Below, in pieces: positions 1 through 7,971 of a stretch of 64,000 nucleotides of DNA. Within the stretch, counting starts at the first letter, position 1, and each line of letters starts with the position of its first letter. A model generated the notes under the pieces. The model ran no database searches, had not been told where the DNA came from, and saw only the letters and a program-made list of their open reading frames with translations. Origin of the DNA: Roseobacter fucihabitans (GTDB lineage Bacteria; Pseudomonadota; Alphaproteobacteria; Rhodobacterales; Rhodobacteraceae); contig NZ_CP143423.1 of assembly GCF_014337925.2 (NCBI RefSeq), positions 3,812,501-3,876,500 of the forward strand, given 5' to 3'. The position numbers were made by a program, and so were the translations under genes.

Positions 1-459
1 AGCCTCCTCTTGTGCCGTGGCGCAGAGCACCATGACGATCAGGTCGGGATCAACCGACAAGGCGGCCTCGAAAAGGTCAGCGGCCAGGTCCGCGTCCTCC
101 GAGGCCATGTTCGCCAGAGCACCATGCACCTTGAGATGGCGGACCTTTGCCCCCAGCGATTTGGCCATGCCCACGGAGGCGGCAACCTGATAGCGGATCG
201 AATTTTGCAAAGTCGCGCGGGGGATATCCATGCGGCGGCGGCCAAAACCTTGCAGATCGGCAAATCCCGGATGCGACCCGATCCCGACGCCGTTTTCCAT
301 CGCAATCCGCATGGTCGCCGCCATCACATCCGGGTCGCCCGCATGCGCGCCACAGGCGATATTGGCGGATGTGACGGTTTTCAACAGCGCCGCATCATCC
401 CCCATGTTCCAGGGTCCAAAGCTTTCGCCCATATCGGCATTCAGGTCTACGGTGGTCAT
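1..459 (-). CDS. pxpA: 5-oxoprolinase subunit PxpA (LamB/YcsF family), partial
   Basis: LamB/YcsF-family subunit of the prokaryotic ATP-dependent 5-oxoprolinase, which with PxpB and PxpC opens 5-oxoproline to glutamate in the cytoplasm. The protein begins MTTVDLNADMGESFGPW and continues through SANIACGAHAGDP and GIGSHPGF, which are the conserved N-terminal blocks of the family. Only about 153 N-terminal codons are present; the gene runs off the left edge. The start is the ATG at 457-459, 12 bp downstream of the pxpC stop, so it is the last visible gene of the minus-strand dctPQM-BASS-pxpBC operon. Family assignment is very secure; the physiological substrate follows from the family and the neighbours. 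Confidence 0.93.
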   Translation of the reverse strand, partial: MTTVDLNADMGESFGPWNMGDDAALLKTVTSANIACGAHAGDPDVMAATMRIAMENGVGIGSHPGFADLQGFGRRRMDIPRATLQNSIRYQVAASVGMAKSLGAKVRHLKVHGALANMASEDADLAADLFEAALSVDPDLIVMVLCATAQEEA

Positions 460-471
460 GTCATGTCTCCT

Positions 472-1494
472 TTATCGCGCGAAGGGGTCTGCGCTGGCCG
501 AAACCGCGCCGCTGATCAATTGATAGCTGAGCAAATCCGCAATATCATGCGGATCGCGCACCAGGGGCTGTGCCTGTGACGAGAGCGACTTGATCTCACG
601 GCGTGCGCGTTTTTCGATGTCTATCGCCGCATCGTGTGAAATGAATTCGAACCGGATCGCGCCGCCAACCGGCGCCTGTGCCACCTTTGGCAAATCCGAC
701 GGTATCACGGTGCCGATCCTGGGGTATCCCCCCGTCGTCTGGCTTTCGCACATCAAAACATAGGGGGCGCCGTCCCCGGCCACCTGGATATCGCCGGTCG
801 TAATAACTTCGGAAACGATGCTGAGGCCCCCCTCAGCGTAAAAGCCCGGCGCGTCGGTATCCATGCGCACGCCCTGGCGATTGCCACGCGGGTCCCGGCG
901 AAAGGCGGTCCGCGCGAAACGCTCACGTGTTTCCGAGGAGAAATGGTCAGATTGAAAGGACGTAATCACCCGGATCACGCCACCCTGGAGGCGGTTGTCC
1001 GGCGACAGGAAATACCCGGCGCGCGCCGATTTTGTCGGATCGAACGCGAGCGCATCCCCGCGTTGCAGTGGCGCACCGATCTGGGCGTTCAAATGGCTTG
1101 CCCGCGCGCCCATATGGCGCGGCGTGTCAAACCCGCCCGCGATATGCAGATAGCCATAGTTGCCCGATTGTACCCCGCCGATGACCAGTTTGGCCCCTGC
1201 GGGCAGGCTATGACAGGCATGCCAAACCAGTGGCGCACCCTCCAGCGTTGCAACCATGCGCGCGCCGGTCAGGGCGATAACCGTATCGGCCGTCGCCTCA
1301 AACGTCCCGCCGATGCCGACCATTTCGATGGCGGCACATGCAGCGCTTTGCCCCAGAAGGGCCGCTCCCTCGTGAAGCGCCAATCTGTCAGCGGCCCCCC
1401 CCCGCGTCAGACCGTAGGCCAGGTGACCCTCGCGACCCAGGTCCTGAATGCTCATCGACGGTCCGGCGGACATTACCTTGAGGTGGGCGGTCAT
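472..1494 (-). CDS. pxpC: 5-oxoprolinase subunit PxpC (biotin-dependent carboxyltransferase/KipA-like)
   Basis: 340-residue PxpC/KipA-like subunit, usual length for the family. N-terminal SAGPSMSIQDLGREGHLAYG matches the family opening (GxxxSIQDxGRxGxxxxG), and the middle and C-terminal part carries SQTTGGYPRIGTVIPSDLPK, the conserved GGYP-IG-V block. With PxpB it forms the carboxylase/hydrolase-like partner of PxpA in 5-oxoproline cleavage. Its start overlaps the pxpB stop by 4 bp, indicating translational coupling. Older annotations call this allophanate hydrolase subunit 2; the adjacent pxpA makes PxpC the better name. Confidence 0.93.
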   Translation of the reverse strand: MTAHLKVMSAGPSMSIQDLGREGHLAYGLTRGGAADRLALHEGAALLGQSAACAAIEMVGIGGTFEATADTVIALTGARMVATLEGAPLVWHACHSLPAGAKLVIGGVQSGNYGYLHIAGGFDTPRHMGARASHLNAQIGAPLQRGDALAFDPTKSARAGYFLSPDNRLQGGVIRVITSFQSDHFSSETRERFARTAFRRDPRGNRQGVRMDTDAPGFYAEGGLSIVSEVITTGDIQVAGDGAPYVLMCESQTTGGYPRIGTVIPSDLPKVAQAPVGGAIRFEFISHDAAIDIEKRARREIKSLSSQAQPLVRDPHDIADLLSYQLISGAVSASADPFAR

Positions 1495-2222
1495 GCGATC
1501 ACCTCTTTTTCTGCGCCACCAAAACGGTCTGTGCGGCTGAGCTTGTCAAAGGCGGCGCGCTCAATCGCCGGGAAGGTCAGCTCATCGCCCGGCGACAAGG
1601 CGAAGGGGTTGGAATCACCCAGAACGAAGTTGCGAAACGCCGTCTGGCCGATATGACGCCATCCCGTGGGCGTGGGTGCGGTGAAAATAATCAACTGCCG
1701 GATCGCCGTCACCAAGGCCCCGGTAGGAACGCTTTTGGTCAGATCTTGCTGGCGCGGGATGTTCCAGACCTCCTCCAGTTCCCCCAGATAGGGTTGTCCG
1801 GGTGCAAAGCCCAAGGTCAAAACCCGCACGCGGGCGGTGGAGAGTTGCCGGATGGCTTCTTGGGGGTCGAGCCCCGCAACCTCTGCGACCTCTTGCAGTT
1901 GCGGCGCAAGATCGGTGCCATAGACCGTCGGGATATGCCACAAATGCCGCCCCCCCGGCAGGGCAGCACCGTACCAATCGCGCGTCGCGAGCAAATCCGT
2001 CAGTTTTTCGCGCAGCTGTTCGGCGGGCGTATCGACCAGATCCACGGCGACAAAGACCGAGACGAGCGACATCATCGTCTCGCTGACCTCTGGCCAGTCT
2101 TCCGCCTCCAGGACTGTGCGGAAGGCGAGGGCGGCGCGGTTGGCGGGTTCGCTCATCCCGGATCCAAAACTGATGAGCAGCCCAGACAGCCCCACAGTGC
2201 TGATGACAGGTGTTTCAGTCAT
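1491..2222 (-). CDS. pxpB: 5-oxoprolinase subunit PxpB (KipI-like)
   Basis: 243-residue KipI/allophanate hydrolase subunit 1-like protein that pairs with PxpC. The conserved block LTLGFAPGQPYLGEL (about residues 135-149), followed by PTGALVTAIRQLIIFTAPTPTGW, is diagnostic for the family. It overlaps the upstream transporter gene by 8 bp and pxpC by 4 bp, so the three genes are tightly coupled. Role in 5-oxoproline hydrolysis is from the family; nothing in the sequence suggests loss of function. Confidence 0.93.
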   Translation of the reverse strand: MTETPVISTVGLSGLLISFGSGMSEPANRAALAFRTVLEAEDWPEVSETMMSLVSVFVAVDLVDTPAEQLREKLTDLLATRDWYGAALPGGRHLWHIPTVYGTDLAPQLQEVAEVAGLDPQEAIRQLSTARVRVLTLGFAPGQPYLGELEEVWNIPRQQDLTKSVPTGALVTAIRQLIIFTAPTPTGWRHIGQTAFRNFVLGDSNPFALSPGDELTFPAIERAAFDKLSRTDRFGGAEKEVIA

Positions 2223-3150
2223 ATTTTACCCTCGGGATATAAAGGCGACGCAACAGGATTGGCGTCAGGTACATTGGCAATTGCCAGCAGCCGACAAAGA
2301 CCATCAGAGGGGCCAGCACGTCGGGCGGCAAAGCGACCAGAAACAGCGCAATATTGCGATTGCCCGCGCCAATCGCCAAAGGCCCCGCAACATGTGTCAG
2401 GCGTGATCGGCGCAGCACCAGAACAGTGAGCCCCTGCGCGCCGTAGCTGATCGCGAAGGCCAGCAGCCCCCAAAGCAGGACGCTGCCCGGATCGCTGCGC
2501 AGGGCGGGGTTCAGCGCGGCCATCAACCCGATGACGATTGCAGAGAACGCCAGAACCGAAAGCCCGTCCAGCGCCTTGATCTGAGACGCGCTGGGTTTTG
2601 GAAAAAACACACCGCGCAGGGTGAAACCAACGAGGGTCGAGGCGGTGATTACCGCCAGGAGCATCAGGGCGGCACCAAAGATCGCAGTGAGCGTGCCAAG
2701 CTGTGGCATCAGCCAGAGGATGGGCATCACTGTGATCGGAAAGGCGGCCGTTCCCAACACCAGAATCTGCATCATGCGCCCTGCGTCCTGTCCCAGCAGC
2801 AGCGCCAGATTGGGCGATCCCGAAATGGCCGGTGCCGCAGTCGCCAGAACCATCGCCATAGCCATCGGCGTTTGTGCGACACCACCGAGCCAGCAGAGCC
2901 CGAACAAGGCAACCGGCAGCAGCAGTTGCAGAACCGCGACCGACCCAACCCCCCAACGCAGGTCTGACACCGCCCCGCGCGCCGCGCGCCACCCGATACG
3001 CAGCGCGGTGATGACCAACAACCCCGCCACCATCTGTGGCAGCCACGGTTGCATGCTCGCGGCCAACCCTGGCAGGGCCAGCCCCGCCACAAGACCTGCG
3101 ATCAGGCAGGCACGTGCATTGTCGGAGATCATCCATAGAAGTTGTTGCAC
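2215..3150 (-). CDS. BASS-family (bile acid:sodium symporter-like) membrane transporter
   Basis: 311-residue integral membrane protein with about nine or ten hydrophobic segments. The segment ATAAPAISGSPNLALLLG around residues 105-122 corresponds to the conserved helix-crossing region of the SBF/BASS fold, and the general layout (LPQMVAGLLVITALRIG, then LLPVALFGLCWL) fits that family. It lies between a TRAP transporter and pxpBCA in one operon, overlapping pxpB by 8 bp, so it may move an organic anion related to 5-oxoproline, in or out. Substrate is inference. An AEC-type carrier is the main alternative; the SBF match is better. Confidence 0.75.
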   Translation of the reverse strand: MQQLLWMISDNARACLIAGLVAGLALPGLAASMQPWLPQMVAGLLVITALRIGWRAARGAVSDLRWGVGSVAVLQLLLPVALFGLCWLGGVAQTPMAMAMVLATAAPAISGSPNLALLLGQDAGRMMQILVLGTAAFPITVMPILWLMPQLGTLTAIFGAALMLLAVITASTLVGFTLRGVFFPKPSASQIKALDGLSVLAFSAIVIGLMAALNPALRSDPGSVLLWGLLAFAISYGAQGLTVLVLRRSRLTHVAGPLAIGAGNRNIALFLVALPPDVLAPLMVFVGCWQLPMYLTPILLRRLYIPRVKYD

Positions 3151-3155
3151 CTTTG

Positions 3156-4466
3156 CTAACTCGGGGTTTGCCGCAGGTTTTCAGGCAACCAGGTTGCAAT
3201 ATCCGGGAACCAGATCAGCACGAAGACCATCAGGACCATGATCAGGAACATCGGCAGGGCGGCCTTGGTGATATAGCCCATTTCGTGGTTCGTCATACCT
3301 TGCAACACGAAGAGGTTGAACCCGATGGGGGGCGTGATCTGGGCCATTTCAACCACGACGACCACGAAGATACCAAACCAGATAAGGTCAATACCCGCCT
3401 CGCGCACCATCGGTTCCACCACAGCCATGGTAAGCACCACCGATGAAATTCCGTCCAGAAACATGCCCAGCAAGATGTAGAACACCAAAAGCGCCATCAG
3501 CAGTTGGAACCGCGTGAGTTCCATCGCCGCGATCCCATCCGCCAAGGCACGCGGCAACCCGGTGAACCCCATGGAGAGTTTGAGGAATGCAGCCCCGGCC
3601 AGGATCAGCGCGATCATCGCGGAGGTGCGCATCGCGCCCATCAGGCTATCGCGGAAAGACGTCGGGGTCAGCGATCCTTGGAACAGTGCCAGCAACAGCG
3701 CCCCGATCACACCAATGGCGGCGGCCTCGGTTGCGGTCGCATATCCCAGATACATTGAACCGATCACAACCGTGATCAGGGCAAAAACCGGGGCCAGAAA
3801 TCGCGAATTACGGATCTTTTCGGCAAAGCTCATGCCCGTCTCGACGGTCGGATTCCAGTCCTTTGAGGTGAAGGACACAATCGCCACATAGGCCATGAAC
3901 ATCCCAGCCAGGATCAAGCCGGGAAAGACGCCGGCAAAGAATAGCTTGGTGATGGATTCGTTGACCGTCACGCCGTAAACGATCAACGCCAGCGACGGTG
4001 GGATCATCAAGCCCAATGTCGCCGCGCCCGCCAGGGTTCCGATCACCATTTTTTCAGGGTATTTCCGTGCGCGCAATTCCGGGATCGACATCTTGCCCAC
4101 GGTGGTCAGCGTGGCTGCAGAGGAACCGGAAACAGCGGCAAAAACCGTGCAGGCGACGATATTGGTATGAACCAAGCCGCCCGGCAAGCGCGCGAGCCAG
4201 GGTGAGAGGCCCTTGAACATGTCCTCGGAGAGGCGCGTGCGATAGAGGATTTCGCCCATCCAGATGAACAGGGGCAATGCGGTGAGCGTCCAGCTGCTTG
4301 AAGACGCCCAGATGGTTGTGATCATCGTGTCGCCCACGGGTCGCGTGGTGAACAGTTCCATGCCGACCCAGGCGACGCCCATCAGGGCCAGACCGACCCA
4401 GACGCCGGTGCCGAGCAGCAAAAAGAGGACGACCAGGAACAGGACGATTGCGTAGAGTTCGGTCAT
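3156..4466 (-). CDS. dctM: TRAP transporter large permease (DctM type)
   Basis: 436-residue DctM-type large permease, the ion-coupled membrane channel of a TRAP importer, with about 12 transmembrane helices. Typical blocks are present: ALPLFIWMGEILYRT near residue 63, AAVSGSSAATLTTVGKMSIPE near 110-130, and GLMIPPSLALIVYGV near 150. It follows the dctQ stop after 4 bp and precedes the BASS gene by 5 bp, so it is in the middle of the operon. It works with the small permease and the periplasmic binding protein encoded just upstream. Substrate is probably 5-oxoproline or a related acid, inferred from pxpABC. Confidence 0.92.
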   Translation of the reverse strand: MTELYAIVLFLVVLFLLLGTGVWVGLALMGVAWVGMELFTTRPVGDTMITTIWASSSSWTLTALPLFIWMGEILYRTRLSEDMFKGLSPWLARLPGGLVHTNIVACTVFAAVSGSSAATLTTVGKMSIPELRARKYPEKMVIGTLAGAATLGLMIPPSLALIVYGVTVNESITKLFFAGVFPGLILAGMFMAYVAIVSFTSKDWNPTVETGMSFAEKIRNSRFLAPVFALITVVIGSMYLGYATATEAAAIGVIGALLLALFQGSLTPTSFRDSLMGAMRTSAMIALILAGAAFLKLSMGFTGLPRALADGIAAMELTRFQLLMALLVFYILLGMFLDGISSVVLTMAVVEPMVREAGIDLIWFGIFVVVVVEMAQITPPIGFNLFVLQGMTNHEMGYITKAALPMFLIMVLMVFVLIWFPDIATWLPENLRQTPS

Positions 4467-4470
4467 GTCA

Positions 4471-5007
4471 TCACACCTCTGATTGTTCGTCGACAGTATC
4501 GCGGGTGATCCGATGATCGCCTTTGAACAGCACGTGGAAAAGGTTGTCGGTCAGTGCAATCGCCAGCAATCCACCGCCGATGACCATAACCGATTGCGGA
4601 ATCCACAGGTGGATTGCATCCTGCCCCTGACTGATTTCATTGAATTTCCAGGACCAATAAACGAACCAATAAGCGTAATAGGTGAAATACCAGGCAATGG
4701 CTGCGCCCAGGCTGAAACACCAGATCTCAAGCGCGCGTTTCAGATGCGCAGGGACCGAATTCAGCAGGATCGACACCCGGATGTGCGCGCCTTTGTTAAG
4801 CGCATTGGCAAAGGCCAGAAAGCTGGCCGCCGCCATCGCGTAGCCTGCGTAATTCGGCGCGCCGGGAAATATTTCACCGGTCCAGCGCGCGACCATCTGC
4901 GCCACGATCAGCACAAGGATGGCGATCAAACAGATCGCCGCAGCGATCCCGGCGAGCAGGTACAGGAAATCAAGCGTCTTGCGGATCGCAGTCACGGCCA
5001 CACCCAT
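4471..5007 (-). CDS. dctQ: TRAP transporter small permease (DctQ type)
   Basis: 178-residue four-helix DctQ-type small permease. Hydrophobic stretches at about residues 15-37, 52-70, 88-110 and 135-160 and the pattern FLAFANALNKGAHIRVSILL (the family LxxxxGxHIRVxLL signature) identify it. It lies between the binding protein and the large permease in the standard P-Q-M order. About 50 bp separate it from dctP, the largest gap in this operon. Confidence 0.9.
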   Translation of the reverse strand: MGVAVTAIRKTLDFLYLLAGIAAAICLIAILVLIVAQMVARWTGEIFPGAPNYAGYAMAAASFLAFANALNKGAHIRVSILLNSVPAHLKRALEIWCFSLGAAIAWYFTYYAYWFVYWSWKFNEISQGQDAIHLWIPQSVMVIGGGLLAIALTDNLFHVLFKGDHRITRDTVDEQSEV

Positions 5008-5060
5008 CCTTGAAGGTTTGGAAAAAGGCGGTCCCGAGGATCAGGACCGCCGATCATTGC

Positions 5061-6050
5061 TTATTGCATCGCCTTGAAGTCATCCACGAGCGCTGCGCCC
5101 TCAGCGCCGGCGGCTTCCAGCCATTCGCTTGTCATGGTCGCCCCGATTTCGCGCAATTCGCCCATCAAGGCATCGCCCGCAGGCTGCACGGTCATGCCGC
5201 CCGCTGCCAGACCGTCCATGGTGAATTGGGTATAGGCCTTGGAGGCCTCTAAACCGCGCGCGGCGGCTTCATCGGCACAGGCCCGGATCGCTGTCTTATT
5301 GGCATCCGACACATCAGCCCAAACGTCCTGATTGACCATGACGTAGTTGCGCGGCAACCACGCATCGACCTCATAGAAATGCGTGAGGCTTTCCCAGACC
5401 TTGCGATCATACCCGGTGGCCCCGGAGGATACCATCGATTCAGCCACGCCGGTGGCAAAGGCCTGGCTGATTTCAGCCGCCTCAACGGTAACGGGCAACA
5501 TGCCGGTCAATTCCGCCAATCGGCTGGTGGTATTGTTATAAGAGCGGAATTTCACGCCGGCCATGTCGGCCACGCTGTTCACTTCCTTTTTGAAATACAA
5601 CCCTTGCGGCGGCCATGGCACAGCATAGAGCAATTCGAGGTTCTGCTCGTCCAGCAAGGCGTTGATCTTGGGCTTGGCGGCCTTGAAGAGCTTTTCGCTG
5701 TCGTCAAAAGACGGGGCCAGGAACGGGATACTGTCAAAACCGAAAACCGCGCTTTCGTTCTGATGACCCGACAAAAGACGCTCGCCGATCTGAACCTGAC
5801 CGGTTTGAATGGCGCGCTTGATGTCCGCACCGGCAAAGAGCGAGCCGCCCGCATGCACTTCGATGGTGATCTCACCGTTTGTCCCCGCACCCACGCATTC
5901 AGCAAAGGCCACGCCATTTTCCGAATGGAAGTTGGATGCGGCATAAGCCATCGGCATGTCCCACTTCTCGGCGGCAAAAACCGGCATCGCGCCGCCCACC
6001 GTGATTGCGAGCGTGGCCGCCGTCGCCATGAATTTTTGTGTCAGTTTCAT
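5061..6050 (-). CDS. dctP: TRAP transporter substrate-binding protein (DctP type)
   Basis: 329-residue periplasmic solute receptor. The N-terminus has a Sec signal peptide with cleavage expected after the AFA/A near residue 27. The body has the family pattern: SLFAGADIKRAIQTGQVQIGE early, KEVNSVADMAGVKFRSYNN in the ligand-binding half, and AEISQAFATGVAESMVSSG after it. The start has a good ribosome site (GGAGAAACGG) and is the first gene of the minus-strand operon that continues to pxpA. The divergent regulator gene begins 189 bp away on the other strand. Confidence 0.92.
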   Translation of the reverse strand: MKLTQKFMATAATLAITVGGAMPVFAAEKWDMPMAYAASNFHSENGVAFAECVGAGTNGEITIEVHAGGSLFAGADIKRAIQTGQVQIGERLLSGHQNESAVFGFDSIPFLAPSFDDSEKLFKAAKPKINALLDEQNLELLYAVPWPPQGLYFKKEVNSVADMAGVKFRSYNNTTSRLAELTGMLPVTVEAAEISQAFATGVAESMVSSGATGYDRKVWESLTHFYEVDAWLPRNYVMVNQDVWADVSDANKTAIRACADEAAARGLEASKAYTQFTMDGLAAGGMTVQPAGDALMGELREIGATMTSEWLEAAGAEGAALVDDFKAMQ

Positions 6051-6202
6051 CCGTTTCTCCGTTGGTTGATCTCTACGCGGATCTGTCGCCCGCCTGAATT
6101 TTTGATGCTTGGAGGTTCAGCCTCAGGCGCAATCAGGCCCTGCGAATCTTCACTCACATGATTCCCTATCGTCAATACTGCCGAACTTTTGCAACACGTC
6201 AA

Positions 6203-6220
6203 CAATTTGTTGACAAATTG
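6203..6220. promoter_or_regulatory. 18-bp perfect palindrome between divergent dctP and the MarR-like gene
   Basis: CAATTTGT-TG-ACAAATTG is a perfect inverted repeat of 8 bp with a 2-bp spacer. It lies 19 bp upstream of the ATG at 6239 and contains a TTGACA that could serve as a -35 box. It is a plausible operator for the MarR-like regulator encoded immediately downstream, controlling itself and the divergent TRAP/pxp operon. Binding is inference; the symmetry is visible. Confidence 0.5.
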
Positions 6221-6238
6221 TCAGCAACTGGCAATCTC

Positions 6239-6760
6239 ATGAGTATGAATGATCGTTATCTTGGCCCTGTCGTATCCTCCGCCCATCTCGCGAGCGGTTC
6301 CTTCGCGGAAATCTCAGAGCTTGAGTATGGGTTAACCCTCGCAAACAACGCGTTCCAAAGATGGATGGTGCGTGCAATTGCCATGGCTGGATATCCCGAA
6401 TTGAGCGCGTTGGATGTGCTGGTGCTGCATTCGGTCTACCACCGGGAGCGACCCAAGAAACTGGCAGATATCTGCCTCGTTCTGAACGTCGAAGACACAC
6501 ACACAGTCAATTATGCGATTAAAAAATTGATCAAGGCCGGGTTGGTCAAGGATGGCCGCCAAGGCAAGGAAAAGACCGTGGCCGCCACTCAAAAAGGGGC
6601 CGAAACCTGCGTGCGGTACCGCGAAATTCGGGAAGGTCTTTTGTTGCGGGCGGTAGGCGAATTGGGGCTGGAACCGGAACAGGTCAGCCATGCTGCGTCA
6701 CTCTTGCGCCTCATGTCGGGCCAATATGATCAAGCCGCACGCGCCGCGACGACCTACTGA
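6239..6760 (+). CDS. MarR-like winged-helix transcriptional regulator
   Basis: 173 residues from the ATG at 6239 (an upstream in-frame ATG at 6158 would add 27 residues that overlap the palindrome, so the shorter start is preferred). The winged-helix core is visible: LSALDVLVLHSVYHRERPKK, then LADICLVLNVEDTHTVNYAIKKLIKAGLV as recognition helix and following helix, then a basic wing (KDGRQGKEKTVAATQKG). This is the MarR/PF13463 type. It is divergent from dctP and the pxp operon, whose regulator it probably is. The ligand is unknown; 5-oxoproline or glutamate would be reasonable guesses. Confidence 0.8.
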   Translation: MSMNDRYLGPVVSSAHLASGSFAEISELEYGLTLANNAFQRWMVRAIAMAGYPELSALDVLVLHSVYHRERPKKLADICLVLNVEDTHTVNYAIKKLIKAGLVKDGRQGKEKTVAATQKGAETCVRYREIREGLLLRAVGELGLEPEQVSHAASLLRLMSGQYDQAARAATTY

Positions 6761-7971
6761 GCGGTGCGCATCCAACCATGCTCAAATGCGATCTGCGTGA
6801 CGTTGGCCAAGCGCTGGATGCGTGACAACTCCGCCTCAAACGCGGCGATGCGCCCCTTTCCCCACCGAATTTTGGCTTCCGGCCACACAGCGCGCACCTG
6901 TAATGTATCCTGATTTCGGAACGCCTTCATATCGACGCGACCGACCAAACGATCCCCTTCCAGAATAGGGAAAACGTAATAACCATAGCGCCGCTTGGCC
7001 TCTGGCACGAAAACCTCAATACGGTACGCGAACCCAAAAAGCCGCTCGGCGCGTTTGCGATCCCGCAGCGCCGGATCGAACGGGCTCAGAATGCGCAATC
7101 TTGACGTCGGTTCCGCATCCAGCGCCGGATCCGCACCAAGACCCGGTCGCGCAAAACACGCGCGAAACGCACCGTCGACGCACTCGATCTGGACGGGTTG
7201 CAGCCGACCCGCAGCGATTTCGCCTGTGCACCAGGCTTTCGCCTCGCTGATTGAAATATGATCCCAGAAGGCGGCAAGTTCCGTGGCCGTTGCGAACCCC
7301 AGACGATCCAACGCCCCCGCACAACACCAATCGATCGTCGATGCAGTATGTTCGGGGCCCTGCATGGGCGCGCAAAGGGCTTCATCAATCACCCGCTCCG
7401 TCAGATCATATCGCTTGCGAAACCCGTCACGTCCAACCACGCAAAGCGCACCGCTACGCCACAGATATTCCAGCGCCGTTTTTGACGGGTGCCAGTCCCA
7501 CCAGCCGCCGGATCCGCGCTTTTCGCCTGCCCCGACATCGGAAGAACACACGGGCCCCTGATCGCGGATCTGATCGAGGACGGTTTTCAGTTGCGCTTCA
7601 AACCCGTCACGACGCCGGTCACGCCATTGTTTTTTGAGCTTTTGCGCATCACGTTCGCGGCGCAGTTGCCACCACGGGTAATACGTCATTGGGATCACCG
7701 CCGCATCATGCGTCCAATGTTCAAACAGCGCACGATCCGTTTCATAGAGCCGCTTCAGGGCCTCTGGCCGATACCTGGGCCGGCGCGAAAACAGGATGAG
7801 ATCATGCGCCCGTGCAACGGTATTTATGCTGTCAAGCTGCACAAAGCCAAGACGTTCGATCAGGTTCAGCAGGTCATCGCCCCGTGCCCGGCCTTGTGGT
7901 GTTTGACTGAGCGCGTGGCGGTCCAGAAACACACGGCGCGCGGCCTTGTTGTCCAGTGTGAGCGTGTTCAT
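6754..7971 (-). CDS. Winged-helix DNA glycosylase of the YcaQ/AlkX type (HTH_42)
   Basis: 405-residue member of the HTH_42 (COG3214) family, which includes the AlkZ/AlkX DNA glycosylases that excise alkylated or crosslinked bases. The family's catalytic-site motif reads GFVQLDSIN here, that is QLD; QxD is the AlkX/YcaQ version, whereas AlkZ has QxQ. Later blocks HDLILFSRRPRY and FEHWTHDAAVIPMTYYPWW also fit. The ATG at 7969-7971 overlaps the stop of the upstream LacI-type gene as ATGA, which supports this start over a longer reading frame from 8118. Its 3' end overlaps the convergent MarR-like gene by 7 bp. Confidence 0.85.
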   Translation of the reverse strand: MNTLTLDNKAARRVFLDRHALSQTPQGRARGDDLLNLIERLGFVQLDSINTVARAHDLILFSRRPRYRPEALKRLYETDRALFEHWTHDAAVIPMTYYPWWQLRRERDAQKLKKQWRDRRRDGFEAQLKTVLDQIRDQGPVCSSDVGAGEKRGSGGWWDWHPSKTALEYLWRSGALCVVGRDGFRKRYDLTERVIDEALCAPMQGPEHTASTIDWCCAGALDRLGFATATELAAFWDHISISEAKAWCTGEIAAGRLQPVQIECVDGAFRACFARPGLGADPALDAEPTSRLRILSPFDPALRDRKRAERLFGFAYRIEVFVPEAKRRYGYYVFPILEGDRLVGRVDMKAFRNQDTLQVRAVWPEAKIRWGKGRIAAFEAELSRIQRLANVTQIAFEHGWMRTAQ

